DNA of 64,000 bases. Origin: Rhizobium sp. BK316 (lineage in GTDB: Bacteria; Pseudomonadota; Alphaproteobacteria; Rhizobiales; Rhizobiaceae). A program made the position numbers and the translations under genes. The notes beneath the pieces were generated by a model, which searched no databases, was not told where the DNA came from, and saw only the letters and a program-made list of their open reading frames with translations. How positions within the stretch are numbered: position 1 is the stretch's first letter; every line of letters starts with the position of its first letter. Positions 24,579 through 33,946 of this stretch are shown here, piece by piece. Location: assembly GCF_014193695.1 (NCBI RefSeq), contig NZ_JACHZR010000002.1, forward strand, positions 124,001 to 188,000. The letters run 5' to 3'.

Positions 24579-24635
24579 CGGGAGCGTAGCTCCCGTTTGG
24601 AAAAGATCAGGCTCACGAGCGAACGCCGTGAGCCT
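24579..24635 (+). terminator. Two stem-loops between pilin and cpaA
   Basis: First hairpin CGGGAGC-GTA-GCTCCCG (24579-24595) followed by TTT; second, AGGCTCACG with CGTGAGCCT (24609-24617 with 24627-24635) followed by ATTCGTCTT. They probably act as partial terminators or mRNA 3' stabilisers for the pilin message. Confidence 0.65.
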
Positions 24636-24675
24636 ATTCGTCTTGAGCAGACGAGAACTTGGGGCAGGTGAGAAG

Positions 24676-25188
24676 ATGATCGTAGCCGCAATCCTTCTGG
24701 TTTTTCCGCTCTGCCTCGCCTTTGCGGCAATATCCGATCTGTTGACGATGACGATCCCGAACAGGATATCGTTGATCCTGGTTGTTTCATTTGTCGTGCT
24801 GGCGCCATTGAGCGGTCTTGCGCTTCCGGCAATCGGAATGCACGCACTGGGCGCCGCGATCGTGTTCGGCATTTGCTTTGCCCTCTTTGCGCTGAACGTG
24901 ATGGGTGGTGGAGATGCGAAACTCCTGAGCGCGGCCGCGATCTGGTTTGGTTACGATCCCGCTCTCGTGGTTTTTCTGGCTAATGTCGGTATCATTGGCG
25001 GCGCGGTCACGTTGGCGATCCTGATGATCCGGTCACAGGCAGACATGATATTGGCCATCGGCCTGCCGATTCCCAATTCGCTGCTGCTCGCCAAGAAGAT
25101 ACCCTATGGTATCGCCATCGCAATCGGCGGCTTCCTGGCCTTCCCGTCCTCGCCGCTCTTCATCGCCGCACTGGAAAGCCTGAAGTGA
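24676..25188 (+). CDS. cpaA: Prepilin peptidase CpaA
   Basis: A 170-residue A24-family inner-membrane aspartyl peptidase with about six hydrophobic segments. Catalytic aspartates are in AISDLLTMTIPN and in MGGGDAKLL (the GxGD motif). It cleaves the Flp prepilin and probably the TadE-like proteins. The start at ATG 24676 follows GGTGAGA; the frame from 24628 runs through the upstream stem-loop and is not used. Lacks the N-methylase domain, as usual for Tad systems. Confidence 0.92.
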   Translation: MIVAAILLVFPLCLAFAAISDLLTMTIPNRISLILVVSFVVLAPLSGLALPAIGMHALGAAIVFGICFALFALNVMGGGDAKLLSAAAIWFGYDPALVVFLANVGIIGGAVTLAILMIRSQADMILAIGLPIPNSLLLAKKIPYGIAIAIGGFLAFPSSPLFIAALESLK

Positions 25189-25299
25189 CGGCATTTTAAT
25201 TGGCCGTTAACTTAAAATGTAAGTGTTCCATTAACTATAATTATACCAATTCCTGAGCATTCTGCGGGGGCGAACGCGTTGTGCCCCAAGGAATGATCA

Positions 25300-26115
25300 A
25301 TGAAACCGGCCCGCCTTATTATCCTAGCTGTCGCCGTGGTGGCAGCCGGCCTTGCCGGCTTTCTTGCCATGAACATGGCCGGCAGTGGCGGTGTCGTGAC
25401 GAAGGTCCAATCCGTCATCGAGAAAGAGCCGACCGTCAACGTGTTGGTCTCCAGCGCCAATCTGCCCGTGGGCGCAAGGCTGGATGAAAAGTCCGTCCAC
25501 TGGATGGCCTGGCCGCAGAATGGCGTTGTCCAGGGCTTCATTACCGAGACCGATCGGCCTGATGCGATCAAGGATCTGCAGGGCGCCGTCGTGCGCTTGC
25601 CCGTCTTCGAAGGAGAGCCGATCCGTCCGGAAAAGGTCGCCGATTCCAACAGCCGCATCCTGTCTTCGCTGCTTCCTGCCGGCAAGCGTGCCGTGGCGAC
25701 CGAGATTTCCGTCGCGACCGGCGCAGGCGGCTTCATCCTCCCCAATGACCGCGTCGACGTCATCATGGTGCGCAAGGGGCAGGGCACTGACAAATACATA
25801 ACCGAAACCGTGCTGAGCAATGTTCGCGTTCTCGCCATCGATCAGCAGATCGAGGAGAAGGAGGACGGCACAAAGGCCGCGGTCGGCACCACTGCGACGC
25901 TGGAGCTGACCCCCGACCAGACCAAGGTTCTGGCCGTCGCCCAACAGATGGCCGATCGCCTTTCGCTTGCCCTGCGCTCGGTTGCTGACGCGCGGGAGCA
26001 GGACACCAGCGCGGCAGACTATTTGCTGAGCGGTGATAACGGCAGCGCACTCATCCAGGTCATCAAGTCCGGCTCCATCGTCACGGATGCCACCGGCTCA
26101 GTGAAGCCGGAGTAA
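25300..26115 (+). CDS. cpaB: Flp pilus assembly protein CpaB
   Basis: A 271-residue periplasmic/anchored protein with an N-terminal membrane segment (LIILAVAVVAAGLAGFLAM), an SAF-like domain (NVLVSSANLPVGARLDEKSV near residue 46), then the RcpC/CpaB domain (RAVATEISVATGAGGFILPNDRVDVI). RBS AAGGA precedes the ATG. CpaB is thought to act with the secretin in the periplasm. Five bases separate it from cpaC. Confidence 0.93.
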   Translation: MKPARLIILAVAVVAAGLAGFLAMNMAGSGGVVTKVQSVIEKEPTVNVLVSSANLPVGARLDEKSVHWMAWPQNGVVQGFITETDRPDAIKDLQGAVVRLPVFEGEPIRPEKVADSNSRILSSLLPAGKRAVATEISVATGAGGFILPNDRVDVIMVRKGQGTDKYITETVLSNVRVLAIDQQIEEKEDGTKAAVGTTATLELTPDQTKVLAVAQQMADRLSLALRSVADAREQDTSAADYLLSGDNGSALIQVIKSGSIVTDATGSVKPE

Positions 26116-26120
26116 GGGAA

Positions 26121-27632
26121 ATGCAGATGGGCAACTCAAAACAGCGCGCCGGGCTTTTCCTCACCGCCTGCCTTTCCCTGGCAATGGCTGCCGCCGGCAT
26201 CACGCCGCTCTCCTTCGTTGCATCCTCGGGTATCGAACAGGCCAATGCCGCGTCGGAAAGCCTCATCCGCATATCGCAGGGCGGTCCCGGCGCGCATCGC
26301 CGCGTGAAGCTCGGCCTCAACAAGGCCGTCGTCGTCGATCTGCCTGATGACGCGCACGATATTCTCGTTTCCGATCCGAGCATGGCCGATGCAGTGACCC
26401 GCACCTCGCGGCGCATCTATTTGTTCGGCAAGACGGTCGGGCAGACCAATATTTTCGTGTTCGGCGCCAGCGGCGAAGAGGTCGTCAGCCTCGATGTCGA
26501 GGTGGAGCGCGACGTCTCCGGTCTCGAGGCCAATCTGCGCCGCTTCATCCCGGACTCTGCCATCAAAGTCGAAATCGTCTCCGACAATATCGTACTGACC
26601 GGTACCGTTCGCACACCGCAGGATGCGACCCAGGCAGCGTCGCTCGCCATGGCCTTCCTGAAAGGCGGCGAGGCCACGACGCGCACGAGAACCGCTTCAG
26701 GGACCGGCGGTGACAGCGCAGTTGCGCTCTTTGTGGAAGGCCGTCAGCAGTCCCAGGTCGTCAACCTCCTGCAGATCCAGGGCGAGGACCAGGTCACGCT
26801 CAAGGTCACGATCGCCGAGGTTCGCCGTGAAGTCCTGAAACAGCTTGGTTTCGACAATCTCGTCACCAACTCCTCGGGCATGACGGTCGCCCAACTCGGC
26901 AGCCCATCGGCCGATAGCGCCACATCCGTCATCGGTGGCGGCCTGGCCGCGCTCTTCAAGAACTCGATCGGCAAATACGATATTTCGACTTACCTGAATG
27001 CGCTGGAACAGGGCAAGGTCGTCCGCACGCTGGCCGAGCCGACGCTGACGGCGATTTCCGGCCAGGCTGCGACCTTCAATTCCGGCGGCCAGGTTCTTTA
27101 CTCGACGACGGACAATAACGGAAACGTCACCGTCGTTCCCTATGATTACGGTATCAATCTGGCCTTCAAGCCGGTGGTCCTTTCTTCCGGCCGCATCAGC
27201 TTGCAGATTACGACCAATGTTTCCGAGCCCGCGCCGTCGGTATCGGGTGCTGCGCCGACCTATCAGCGCCGTTCGGCCCAGACCTCGGTCGAGCTTCCGT
27301 CGGGTGGCTCGATCGCTCTTGCTGGCCTTATCCGCGACAACATCTCCCAGACGATGAACGGCACCCCCGGCGTCTCGAAGCTCCCGCTTCTCGGCACGCT
27401 CTTCCGTCAGAAAGGGGTCGAACGCCAGGAAACGGAACTCGTCATCATCGCGACGCCCTACCTGGTGCGTCCGGTAGCGCGCAATCAGCTCAATCGGCCG
27501 GATGACAATTTCAGCCCGACGAATGATGCGTCCGCCTTCTTCATGAACCGCGTCAACAAGGTTTACGGCAGCTCTCAGGCGCCGATTGCCGATGCGCAGT
27601 TCCACGGCTCCATCGGATTTATCTACAAATGA
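26121..27632 (+). CDS. cpaC: Flp pilus secretin CpaC
   Basis: A 503-residue outer-membrane secretin. Signal peptide first, then the pilus N-domain (VDLPDDAHDILVSDPSMADAV), a BON-like segment (SDNIVLTGTVRTPQDA), and the secretin core with RTLAEPTLTAISGQAATFNSGG and VELPSGGSIALAGLIRDN near the C-terminus. It forms the channel for the pilus. It overlaps cpaD by four bases (ATGA). Confidence 0.94.
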   Translation: MQMGNSKQRAGLFLTACLSLAMAAAGITPLSFVASSGIEQANAASESLIRISQGGPGAHRRVKLGLNKAVVVDLPDDAHDILVSDPSMADAVTRTSRRIYLFGKTVGQTNIFVFGASGEEVVSLDVEVERDVSGLEANLRRFIPDSAIKVEIVSDNIVLTGTVRTPQDATQAASLAMAFLKGGEATTRTRTASGTGGDSAVALFVEGRQQSQVVNLLQIQGEDQVTLKVTIAEVRREVLKQLGFDNLVTNSSGMTVAQLGSPSADSATSVIGGGLAALFKNSIGKYDISTYLNALEQGKVVRTLAEPTLTAISGQAATFNSGGQVLYSTTDNNGNVTVVPYDYGINLAFKPVVLSSGRISLQITTNVSEPAPSVSGAAPTYQRRSAQTSVELPSGGSIALAGLIRDNISQTMNGTPGVSKLPLLGTLFRQKGVERQETELVIIATPYLVRPVARNQLNRPDDNFSPTNDASAFFMNRVNKVYGSSQAPIADAQFHGSIGFIYK

Positions 27633-28345
27633 GCGGGGCACGGTCTGAACCGATGAAAACCAACAGAGATCAGGCAATGGCCCCTTGGAACGCGAAACAT
27701 TCCCGCACCGCAAAGCCTCGGCTCGTGGCTGCATCGCTCGCCGTTGCAATCCTTTCCGGCTGCGCCGGCCCGCGCGATCAGTTGACGACTGGCGGTATTC
27801 CCGACGATTACCGGGAGCGCCATCCCATCGTCGTCACGGAAGCCGAACAGACGGTAGATATTCCCGTCGCCTCCAGCGATCGCCGCCTGACGATCGCCCA
27901 GCGCGAACTGATCCGCGGCTTTGCGCAGAATTACGTGTCGCGCGCCTCTGGCCCCGTCTACATCCTGTCTCCCGAGGGGTCGGCAAATGCAGGAGCAGCG
28001 CGCGCCTTGCGCAGCCAGGTTCGCGCCGAACTTGCTTCGCGCGGCATTGCCAGCAGCAAGATCATCAATACGTCCTATGCGGCAACCGGCCTTCTCGATG
28101 CCGCGCCGATACGCCTGAGCTTCACCGGCATGACGGCGGTAACGACCCAGTGTGGCCAATGGCCGAAGGATATCTCGGCCGATTTCACGAACCAGAATTA
28201 CTACAATTTCGGCTGTGCCTCGCAGAACAACCTCGCCGCCCAGGTCGCCAATCCGGAAGATTTCGTCGCTCCGCGCGGCATGACCCCGATCGATGCAGAG
28301 CAGCGTAACCAGGTGATCAAGGAATACCGCGGGACAGAAGAATGA
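27629..28345 (+). CDS. cpaD: Pilus assembly lipoprotein CpaD
   Basis: A 238-residue lipoprotein with lipobox ILSGC near residue 48, longer than usual before the lipobox; an internal ATG (MAPWNAK, 27677) could be the real start. The CpaD domain includes LTIAQRELIRGFAQNY, GSANAGAARALRSQVRAEL and a C-terminal CGQWPKD and NFGCASQNNLAAQVANPEDFV typical of the family. It is coupled to cpaC and cpaE by four-base overlaps. Expected to sit at the outer membrane supporting the secretin. Confidence 0.9.
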   Translation: MSGARSEPMKTNRDQAMAPWNAKHSRTAKPRLVAASLAVAILSGCAGPRDQLTTGGIPDDYRERHPIVVTEAEQTVDIPVASSDRRLTIAQRELIRGFAQNYVSRASGPVYILSPEGSANAGAARALRSQVRAELASRGIASSKIINTSYAATGLLDAAPIRLSFTGMTAVTTQCGQWPKDISADFTNQNYYNFGCASQNNLAAQVANPEDFVAPRGMTPIDAEQRNQVIKEYRGTEE

Positions 28346-29619
28346 GTACCGTCGACTACGCGATCAAGAATAGCAGCGAACTCCGCCATGCCGAAGAGGC
28401 GATGCGCATGGGCGAACTGGAAAACATGCGGCCGCTGCCGCGCATCTCCGTTCACGCCTTCTGCGAAAGCGAAGGATTGCAGCGGGTGATGGAGCGCTGT
28501 GCCAATGACCGGCGCATGTCGAAAGTCAGTCTGCGCATCACCAGCGGCGGCACGGCTGCCGCTGCAAACATGTTCTCCGGCGCACCGACACCGAACCTGA
28601 TCATCCTTGAAACCAGGACGAACCCGGCCAACCTGCTTGCCGAGCTCGCGCCGCTCGCCGCCGTCTGCGATCCCTCGACCAAGGTCATCATCGTCGGCTA
28701 CTACAACGACATCGGTCTCTACCGCGAGTTGATCCGCAACGGCATTTCTGAATACATGGTCCAGCCCATCGCCATGCCCGACATCATGGGCGCGATGGCG
28801 GCAATCTTCGTCGATCCGGAAGCCGAGCCGCTTGGCCGCAGCATTGCCTTCATCGGCGCCAAGGGCGGGGTCGGCGCATCGACTGTCGCCCATAATTGCG
28901 CCTTCGGTATCTCGAACCTGTTCTCGACCGAGACGATCCTGGCCGATCTCGACCTGCCCTATGGCACGGCGAATATCGATTTCGATCAGGATCCGGCCCA
29001 AGGCATTGCCGAGGCCGTCTTTGCGCCGGAGCGGCTTGACGAGGTTTTCCTCGACCGCCTGCTGACCAAGTGCTCGGAGCATCTTTCGCTGCTGGCCGCC
29101 CCCTCGCTTCTCGACCGCGCCTATGATTTCGAGGGCCAGGCCTTCCAGCCTGTCATGGATGTGCTGCAGCGCAGCGCGCCTGTCACGGTGCTCGACGTTC
29201 CGCATGCCTGGTCGGACTGGACCCGTTCGGTACTCTCAAGCGCCGACGAAGTGGTTATCTGCGCGGTCCCCGATCTCGCCAACCTGCGCAACACCAAGAA
29301 CATGCTCGATGCGCTCCGCAAGATGCGCCCGAACGACAAGGTACCGCATCTCATTCTCAATCAGGTCGGCATGCCGAAGCGGCCGGAAATCTCGGTTTCC
29401 GATTTCTGTGAGCCGCTGGAGGTCGAACCGATTGCCATCATTCCCTTCGATATCGGCCTCTTCGGAAACGCCGCCAACAGCGGCCGGATGATTTCCGAGG
29501 TCGATCCGAAGTCGCCGACTTCAGAGACCTTTTCGCAGATCTCGCACATCGTCACCGGTCGCGTGGCGATCAAGAAATCCAGGAAGGGCGGCCTTCTCGG
29601 CCTTCTGAAGCGCAAGTGA
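28342..29619 (+). CDS. cpaE: Pilus localisation ATPase CpaE (TadZ)
   Basis: A 425-residue MinD/ParA-like protein with an N-terminal receiver-like domain and a C-terminal ATPase. The deviant Walker A GAKGGVGAST lies near residue 172, and the partner motif ILADLDLPYG follows. The C-terminus is basic (KKSRKGGLLGLLKRK). TadZ/CpaE proteins place the Tad machine at a pole. Overlaps cpaD at ATGA; cpaF follows after 23 bases. Confidence 0.93.
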   Translation: MSTVDYAIKNSSELRHAEEAMRMGELENMRPLPRISVHAFCESEGLQRVMERCANDRRMSKVSLRITSGGTAAAANMFSGAPTPNLIILETRTNPANLLAELAPLAAVCDPSTKVIIVGYYNDIGLYRELIRNGISEYMVQPIAMPDIMGAMAAIFVDPEAEPLGRSIAFIGAKGGVGASTVAHNCAFGISNLFSTETILADLDLPYGTANIDFDQDPAQGIAEAVFAPERLDEVFLDRLLTKCSEHLSLLAAPSLLDRAYDFEGQAFQPVMDVLQRSAPVTVLDVPHAWSDWTRSVLSSADEVVICAVPDLANLRNTKNMLDALRKMRPNDKVPHLILNQVGMPKRPEISVSDFCEPLEVEPIAIIPFDIGLFGNAANSGRMISEVDPKSPTSETFSQISHIVTGRVAIKKSRKGGLLGLLKRK

Positions 29620-29642
29620 ACGAGTAGAATTGGATCGGATCA

Positions 29643-31127
29643 ATGTTCGGAAAACGCGGAAATGAAGGTTTCGGAAAGGCCGGTGCCGGCGGTGTCGCCG
29701 CTCCTCCGCCGCCGATGCCCGCTGCCGCCCCGGCAGCGCCATCCGGTCCCGCGGTGTTCGTCGAGCCGTCGCGCGAGCCTGCCCGCCAGCAGGTGGCGCC
29801 GCCACCGATGCAGACGCCGCAGCGCAAGCGCCCCGCCCGCACGGACGAATATTACGACACCAAGGCGCAGGTCTTTTCCGCGCTGATCGATACGATCGAC
29901 CTCTCGCAGCTTTCCAAGCTGGATGGCGAAAGCGCGCGCGAGGAAATCCGCGATATCGTCAACGATATCATCACCATCAAGAATTTCGCGATGTCGATCT
30001 CCGAGCAGGAGGAACTGCTCGAGGATATCTGCAACGACGTCCTGGGTTATGGGCCGCTCGAGCCGCTGCTGGCGCGAGACGACATTGCCGATATCATGGT
30101 CAACGGTGCGGGTCAGACCTTCATCGAAGTCGGCGGCAAGACGATCGAATCCGAAATCCGATTCCGCGACAATTCGCAGCTTCTTTCGATCTGCCAGCGT
30201 ATCGTCAGCCAGGTTGGCCGCCGCGTCGATGAATCGAGCCCGATCTGCGACGCGCGCCTGCCTGACGGCTCGCGTGTCAACGTCATCGCCCCGCCGCTTT
30301 CCATCGATGGCCCGGCGCTCACCATCCGCAAATTCAAGAAGGACAAGCTGACGCTCGATCAGCTGGTGCGCTTCGGTGCCATCACGCCGGAAGGCGCAAC
30401 CGTGCTGCAGATCATCGGTCGCGTCCGCTGTAATGTCATCATCTCCGGCGGTACGGGCTCCGGCAAAACCACGCTTCTGAACTGCCTGACGAACTATATC
30501 GACCGCGACGAGCGCGTCATCACCTGCGAAGATACGGCCGAACTGCAGCTCCAGCAGCCACATGTCGTGCGTCTCGAAACTCGCCCGCCGAACATCGAAG
30601 GTGAGGGCGAGATCACCATGCGCGACCTCGTCAAGAACTGCCTGCGCATGCGTCCCGAACGCATCATCGTCGGCGAAGTGCGCGGACCCGAAGTATTCGA
30701 CCTCCTGCAGGCCATGAACACCGGTCACGACGGTTCCATGGGCACCATCCACGCCAACAACCCACGCGAATGTCTGAGCCGTATGGAATCGATGATCGCC
30801 ATGGGCGGCTTCACCCTGCCGGCAAAGACCGTGCGGGAGATCATTTCCTCTTCGATCGACGTGATCATCCAGGCGCAGCGCCTGCGCGACGGTTCGCGCC
30901 GTATCACCCAGATCACCGAGGTGGTCGGCATGGAGGGCGACGTCATCATTACCCAGGATCTGATGCGCTACGAGATCGAAGGCGAGGACGCCAGCGGTCG
31001 TCTGATTGGCCGCCATATGTCTGCCGGTATCGGCAAGCCGCACTTCTGGGATCGCGCCCGCTATTACAACGAAGAAAAACGCCTCGCCGCCGCGCTCGAC
31101 GAGATGGAATCGAAATCGAAGGAATGA
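29643..31127 (+). CDS. cpaF: Pilus assembly ATPase CpaF (TadA)
   Basis: A 494-residue secretion ATPase. The first 60 residues are Pro/Ala-rich and disordered. Walker [10 protein letters not shown] is near residue 270, followed by [12 protein letters not shown] (Asp box), [14 protein letters not shown] (Walker B) and [16 protein letters not shown] (His box). It powers both extension and, in some Tad systems, retraction. It ends one base before tadB. Confidence 0.95.
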   Translation: MFGKRGNEGFGKAGAGGVAAPPPPMPAAAPAAPSGPAVFVEPSREPARQQVAPPPMQTPQRKRPARTDEYYDTKAQVFSALIDTIDLSQLSKLDGESAREEIRDIVNDIITIKNFAMSISEQEELLEDICNDVLGYGPLEPLLARDDIADIMVNGAGQTFIEVGGKTIESEIRFRDNSQLLSICQRIVSQVGRRVDESSPICDARLPDGSRVNVIAPPLSIDGPALTIRKFKKDKLTLDQLVRFGAITPEGATVLQIIGRVRCNVIISGGTGSGKTTLLNCLTNYIDRDERVITCEDTAELQLQQPHVVRLETRPPNIEGEGEITMRDLVKNCLRMRPERIIVGEVRGPEVFDLLQAMNTGHDGSMGTIHANNPRECLSRMESMIAMGGFTLPAKTVREIISSSIDVIIQAQRLRDGSRRITQITEVVGMEGDVIITQDLMRYEIEGEDASGRLIGRHMSAGIGKPHFWDRARYYNEEKRLAAALDEMESKSKE

Positions 31128-31128
31128 G

Positions 31129-32136
31129 ATGTTCGGCATCGATCCGACAGTATTGGCAATCGTCGTTCTCGCAGCCGTTGCGGCGGCAGCGGTCAGCTAT
31201 GCCGTATTGTTTTCGCGGATCGAGAGCGACAAGAAATCGGCAAGCCGCATCAACCGCGTCAAATCGGCCGAACTCGATCGCACCAAGGTCAAGGCCGCCC
31301 GCGACCGTGTGCAGGAATTGTCGAAGCGTCGCAAATCGGTGCAGGACAGCCTGAAGGATCTCGAAAAGCGGCAGCACGAAAAGACCAGGAAAACGCTGTC
31401 ACTGAAATCCCGCCTAGTGCAGGCGGGACTGCCGATCACGCCCGTCCGCTTCTATCTTTTCAGCGCACTCTTCGCGTTTGTGCTGCTGGTCTTGCTTTTC
31501 CTCGCCGGCGCATCGACACCGATCATGCTCGGTATTCCCGTGGCCGCTGGGCTTGGTCTGCCGCGCTGGGTGCTGGGCTTCCTCGTCTCGCGCCGCCAGA
31601 ACAAGTTCCTCGATGAGTTTCCGAACGCGCTCGACGTCATCGTCCGCTCCATCCGCTCAGGCCTCCCGCTGAACGATGCGATCCGCCTCGTTGCGACCGA
31701 GGGGGTCGAGCCCGTCAAGGGCGAATTCCGCCGTATCGTCGAATCGCAGCAGGTGGGCCTCAGCGTGCCCGAAGCCTGTGCACGCATGACCAATCAGATG
31801 CCGTTGCAGGAAGTCAATTTCTTCGCGATCGTCATCGCCATCCAGTCGCAGGCCGGCGGCAACCTGTCGGAAGCGATCGGCAATCTCTCCAAGGTGTTGC
31901 GCGACCGCAAGAAGATGAAGGCCAAGGTGAAGGCGCTGTCGATGGAAGCCAAGGCGTCTGCCGTCATCATCGGCGCCCTTCCATTCATCGTTGCCACGCT
32001 CGTCTACCTGACGTCGCCGCAATACATGATGGTCCTGTTCACCGATCCGCGCGGCCACTTCATCATGGGCTTTTCGGCGATCTGGATGTCGATCGGCATC
32101 TTTGTAATGCGCAACATGATCAACTTCGATATCTAG
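31129..32136 (+). CDS. tadB: Tad platform protein TadB
   Basis: A 335-residue inner-membrane protein with an N-terminal membrane segment, a charged coiled region (KSVQDSLKDLEKRQHEKTRKT), two central helices and a type II secretion GspF-like domain (FPNALDVIVRSIRSGLPLNDAI, GGNLSEAIGNLSKVLRDRKKM), ending in two more membrane helices. ATG 31129 with AAGGA upstream is chosen; the longer frame overlaps cpaF. It partners tadC to anchor the CpaF motor. Confidence 0.92.
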   Translation: MFGIDPTVLAIVVLAAVAAAAVSYAVLFSRIESDKKSASRINRVKSAELDRTKVKAARDRVQELSKRRKSVQDSLKDLEKRQHEKTRKTLSLKSRLVQAGLPITPVRFYLFSALFAFVLLVLLFLAGASTPIMLGIPVAAGLGLPRWVLGFLVSRRQNKFLDEFPNALDVIVRSIRSGLPLNDAIRLVATEGVEPVKGEFRRIVESQQVGLSVPEACARMTNQMPLQEVNFFAIVIAIQSQAGGNLSEAIGNLSKVLRDRKKMKAKVKALSMEAKASAVIIGALPFIVATLVYLTSPQYMMVLFTDPRGHFIMGFSAIWMSIGIFVMRNMINFDI

Positions 32137-32151
32137 CGGGAGCAAGGCAGC

Positions 32152-33135
32152 ATGTCGGAAGAACTTGCCGCAACATTGACCGATCCCGCCATGATCGTGG
32201 CGGTGCTCGTCGCCATCGCCGTCTTCGCCACCTTCTACACGCTTGCCGTTCCCTTTTTCGAGCGTGGCGATCTCAACAAGCGCATGAAGGCCGTCTCGAC
32301 CGAGCGCGAGCAGATCCGCGCCCGCGAACGCGCCCGCCTGAATGCCGACGCCGGCGGCAAGGCCACGCTCAGAAGCCAGAACAACCGGCCCGTCCGCCAG
32401 ATTGTCGAGCGTTTCAACCTGCGCAAGGCACTCGTCGACGACAACACGATGAACAAGTTGCGCGCCGCTGGTTTTCGCTCGGAAAACGCGTTGAACACCT
32501 TCCTCGTCGCGCGCTTTCTTCTGCCATTTCTCTTCCTGGCCGTTGCCGCATTCTGGATGTTCGGCCTCGGCAACCTTGCCGACAAGGGCCTGCCGATACG
32601 GGTCTTCATCGTCATCGGCATCGCCTATATCGGCTTCTATGCACCGAACATCTATATCTCCAACCGTATGGGCAAGCGTCAGCTGTCCATCAAGCGCGCC
32701 TGGCCAGATGCGCTGGATATGATGCTGATTTGCGTGGAATCGGGCATTTCCATCGAAGCGGCCATGCGCCGTGTCTCCGAAGAGCTCGGTGAACAATCGC
32801 CGCCGCTTGCCGAAGAAATGGTGTTGACGACCGCTGAGCTCTCCTTCCTGCCGGATCGCCGCGTCGCCCTCGAAAATCTCGCAACCCGCACCCAGATCGA
32901 TCTCGTTCGTTCGGTCACCCAGGCGCTCATTCAGGCAGATCGCTACGGCACGCCGGTAGCAACGGCGCTGCGCGTGCTGGCACAGGAAGGCCGCGACGAA
33001 CGCATGAACGAAGCGGAAAAGAAGGCTGCCGCCCTGCCGCCGAAGCTGACCGTGCCGATGATCCTCTTCTTCCTGCCGGTGCTGGTCGCGGTCATCCTCG
33101 GCCCCGCCGGCATCCAGGTCGCCGACCGGTTCTGA
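32152..33135 (+). CDS. tadC: Tad platform protein TadC
   Basis: A 327-residue GspF-domain inner-membrane protein paired with TadB. Features: N-terminal membrane helix, basic linker (EREQIRARERARL), two helices, then WPDALDMMLICVESGISIEAAMRRV and the C-terminal MNEAEKKAAALPPKLTVPMILFFLPVLVAVILGP. It is the last gene of the plus-strand pilus operon; the next gene on this strand is an unrelated exporter. Confidence 0.92.
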   Translation: MSEELAATLTDPAMIVAVLVAIAVFATFYTLAVPFFERGDLNKRMKAVSTEREQIRARERARLNADAGGKATLRSQNNRPVRQIVERFNLRKALVDDNTMNKLRAAGFRSENALNTFLVARFLLPFLFLAVAAFWMFGLGNLADKGLPIRVFIVIGIAYIGFYAPNIYISNRMGKRQLSIKRAWPDALDMMLICVESGISIEAAMRRVSEELGEQSPPLAEEMVLTTAELSFLPDRRVALENLATRTQIDLVRSVTQALIQADRYGTPVATALRVLAQEGRDERMNEAEKKAAALPPKLTVPMILFFLPVLVAVILGPAGIQVADRF

Positions 33136-33312
33136 CGCTTGCCGCTATGAGGGAATCCGGCTAGCTTGCGCTCCCGCATAATTGGCGAAGCTGGGCCACA
33201 ATCGGGAAGCACGAACGTTTTTCGCCGCTCGCCTGCGCACCCCTCGATTATCAGGGCAATTCAGCGAAAATGTGCGGCGGTTTCGCGTGAAACAAAGAGA
33301 TGGAGTTTTGCC

Positions 33313-33945
33313 ATGTCGTCTCTCGGCATCTTTATCAGCATCATCAGCGCATTGGTGATCGGCGCCATGAGCCCCGGTCCGAGTTTCGTTGTCGTCTCGC
33401 GCATTGCCATCTCCCGCTCCCGCTTTGATGGGCTCGCCGCAGCACTCGGCATGGGCGTCGGCGGCGTGACCTTCGCTGTTCTCGCTCTTGCTGGTCTGAC
33501 GGCGCTGCTCTCGCAATTCGAGTGGCTTTATCTCGTGCTGAAGATCGCTGGCGGTGCTTATCTGATCTACATTGCGTTGGCGATCTGGAAGGGAGCAAGT
33601 GAACCGCTCGCGCTCTCAGGCGATATCGCCGGCAAAAGCACGCCGGCGCGCAGTTTCACGGCCGCCCTGCTGACGCAGTTGAGCAATCCGAAGGCGATCG
33701 TTGTCTACGCCAGTATCTTTGCCGCACTCCTGCCCAAAACCGTGCCGGTGGAACTTTTGCTGGCGCTGCCGGTCGGTGTCTTCCTGGTCGAAGCGGGATG
33801 GTATGCGATCGTTGCGCTCGCTTTTTCGGCCCAGCACCCGCGCAAGGTTTATATTGCTGCCAAGGCCTGGATCGACAGGGCCGCAGGCGCGGTCATGGCT
33901 GGCCTCGGCCTGCGTCTCATCCTGTCCGGATTGAGCGGCAAATAA
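33313..33945 (+). CDS. LysE/RhtB-family amino acid exporter
   Basis: A 210-residue inner-membrane transporter with about six hydrophobic segments and the family motif GAMSPGPSFVVVSRIAISRSR near the N-terminus, then GGAYLIYIALAIWKG and LLTQLSNPKAIVVYAS. GGAG precedes the ATG at 33313; the upstream frame from 33166 is not used. It separates the pilus operon from the convergent TadD-like gene, its stop one base from that gene's end. Substrate unknown (amino acids or homoserine lactones in relatives). Confidence 0.9.
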   Translation: MSSLGIFISIISALVIGAMSPGPSFVVVSRIAISRSRFDGLAAALGMGVGGVTFAVLALAGLTALLSQFEWLYLVLKIAGGAYLIYIALAIWKGASEPLALSGDIAGKSTPARSFTAALLTQLSNPKAIVVYASIFAALLPKTVPVELLLALPVGVFLVEAGWYAIVALAFSAQHPRKVYIAAKAWIDRAAGAVMAGLGLRLILSGLSGK

Positions 33946-33946
33946 C

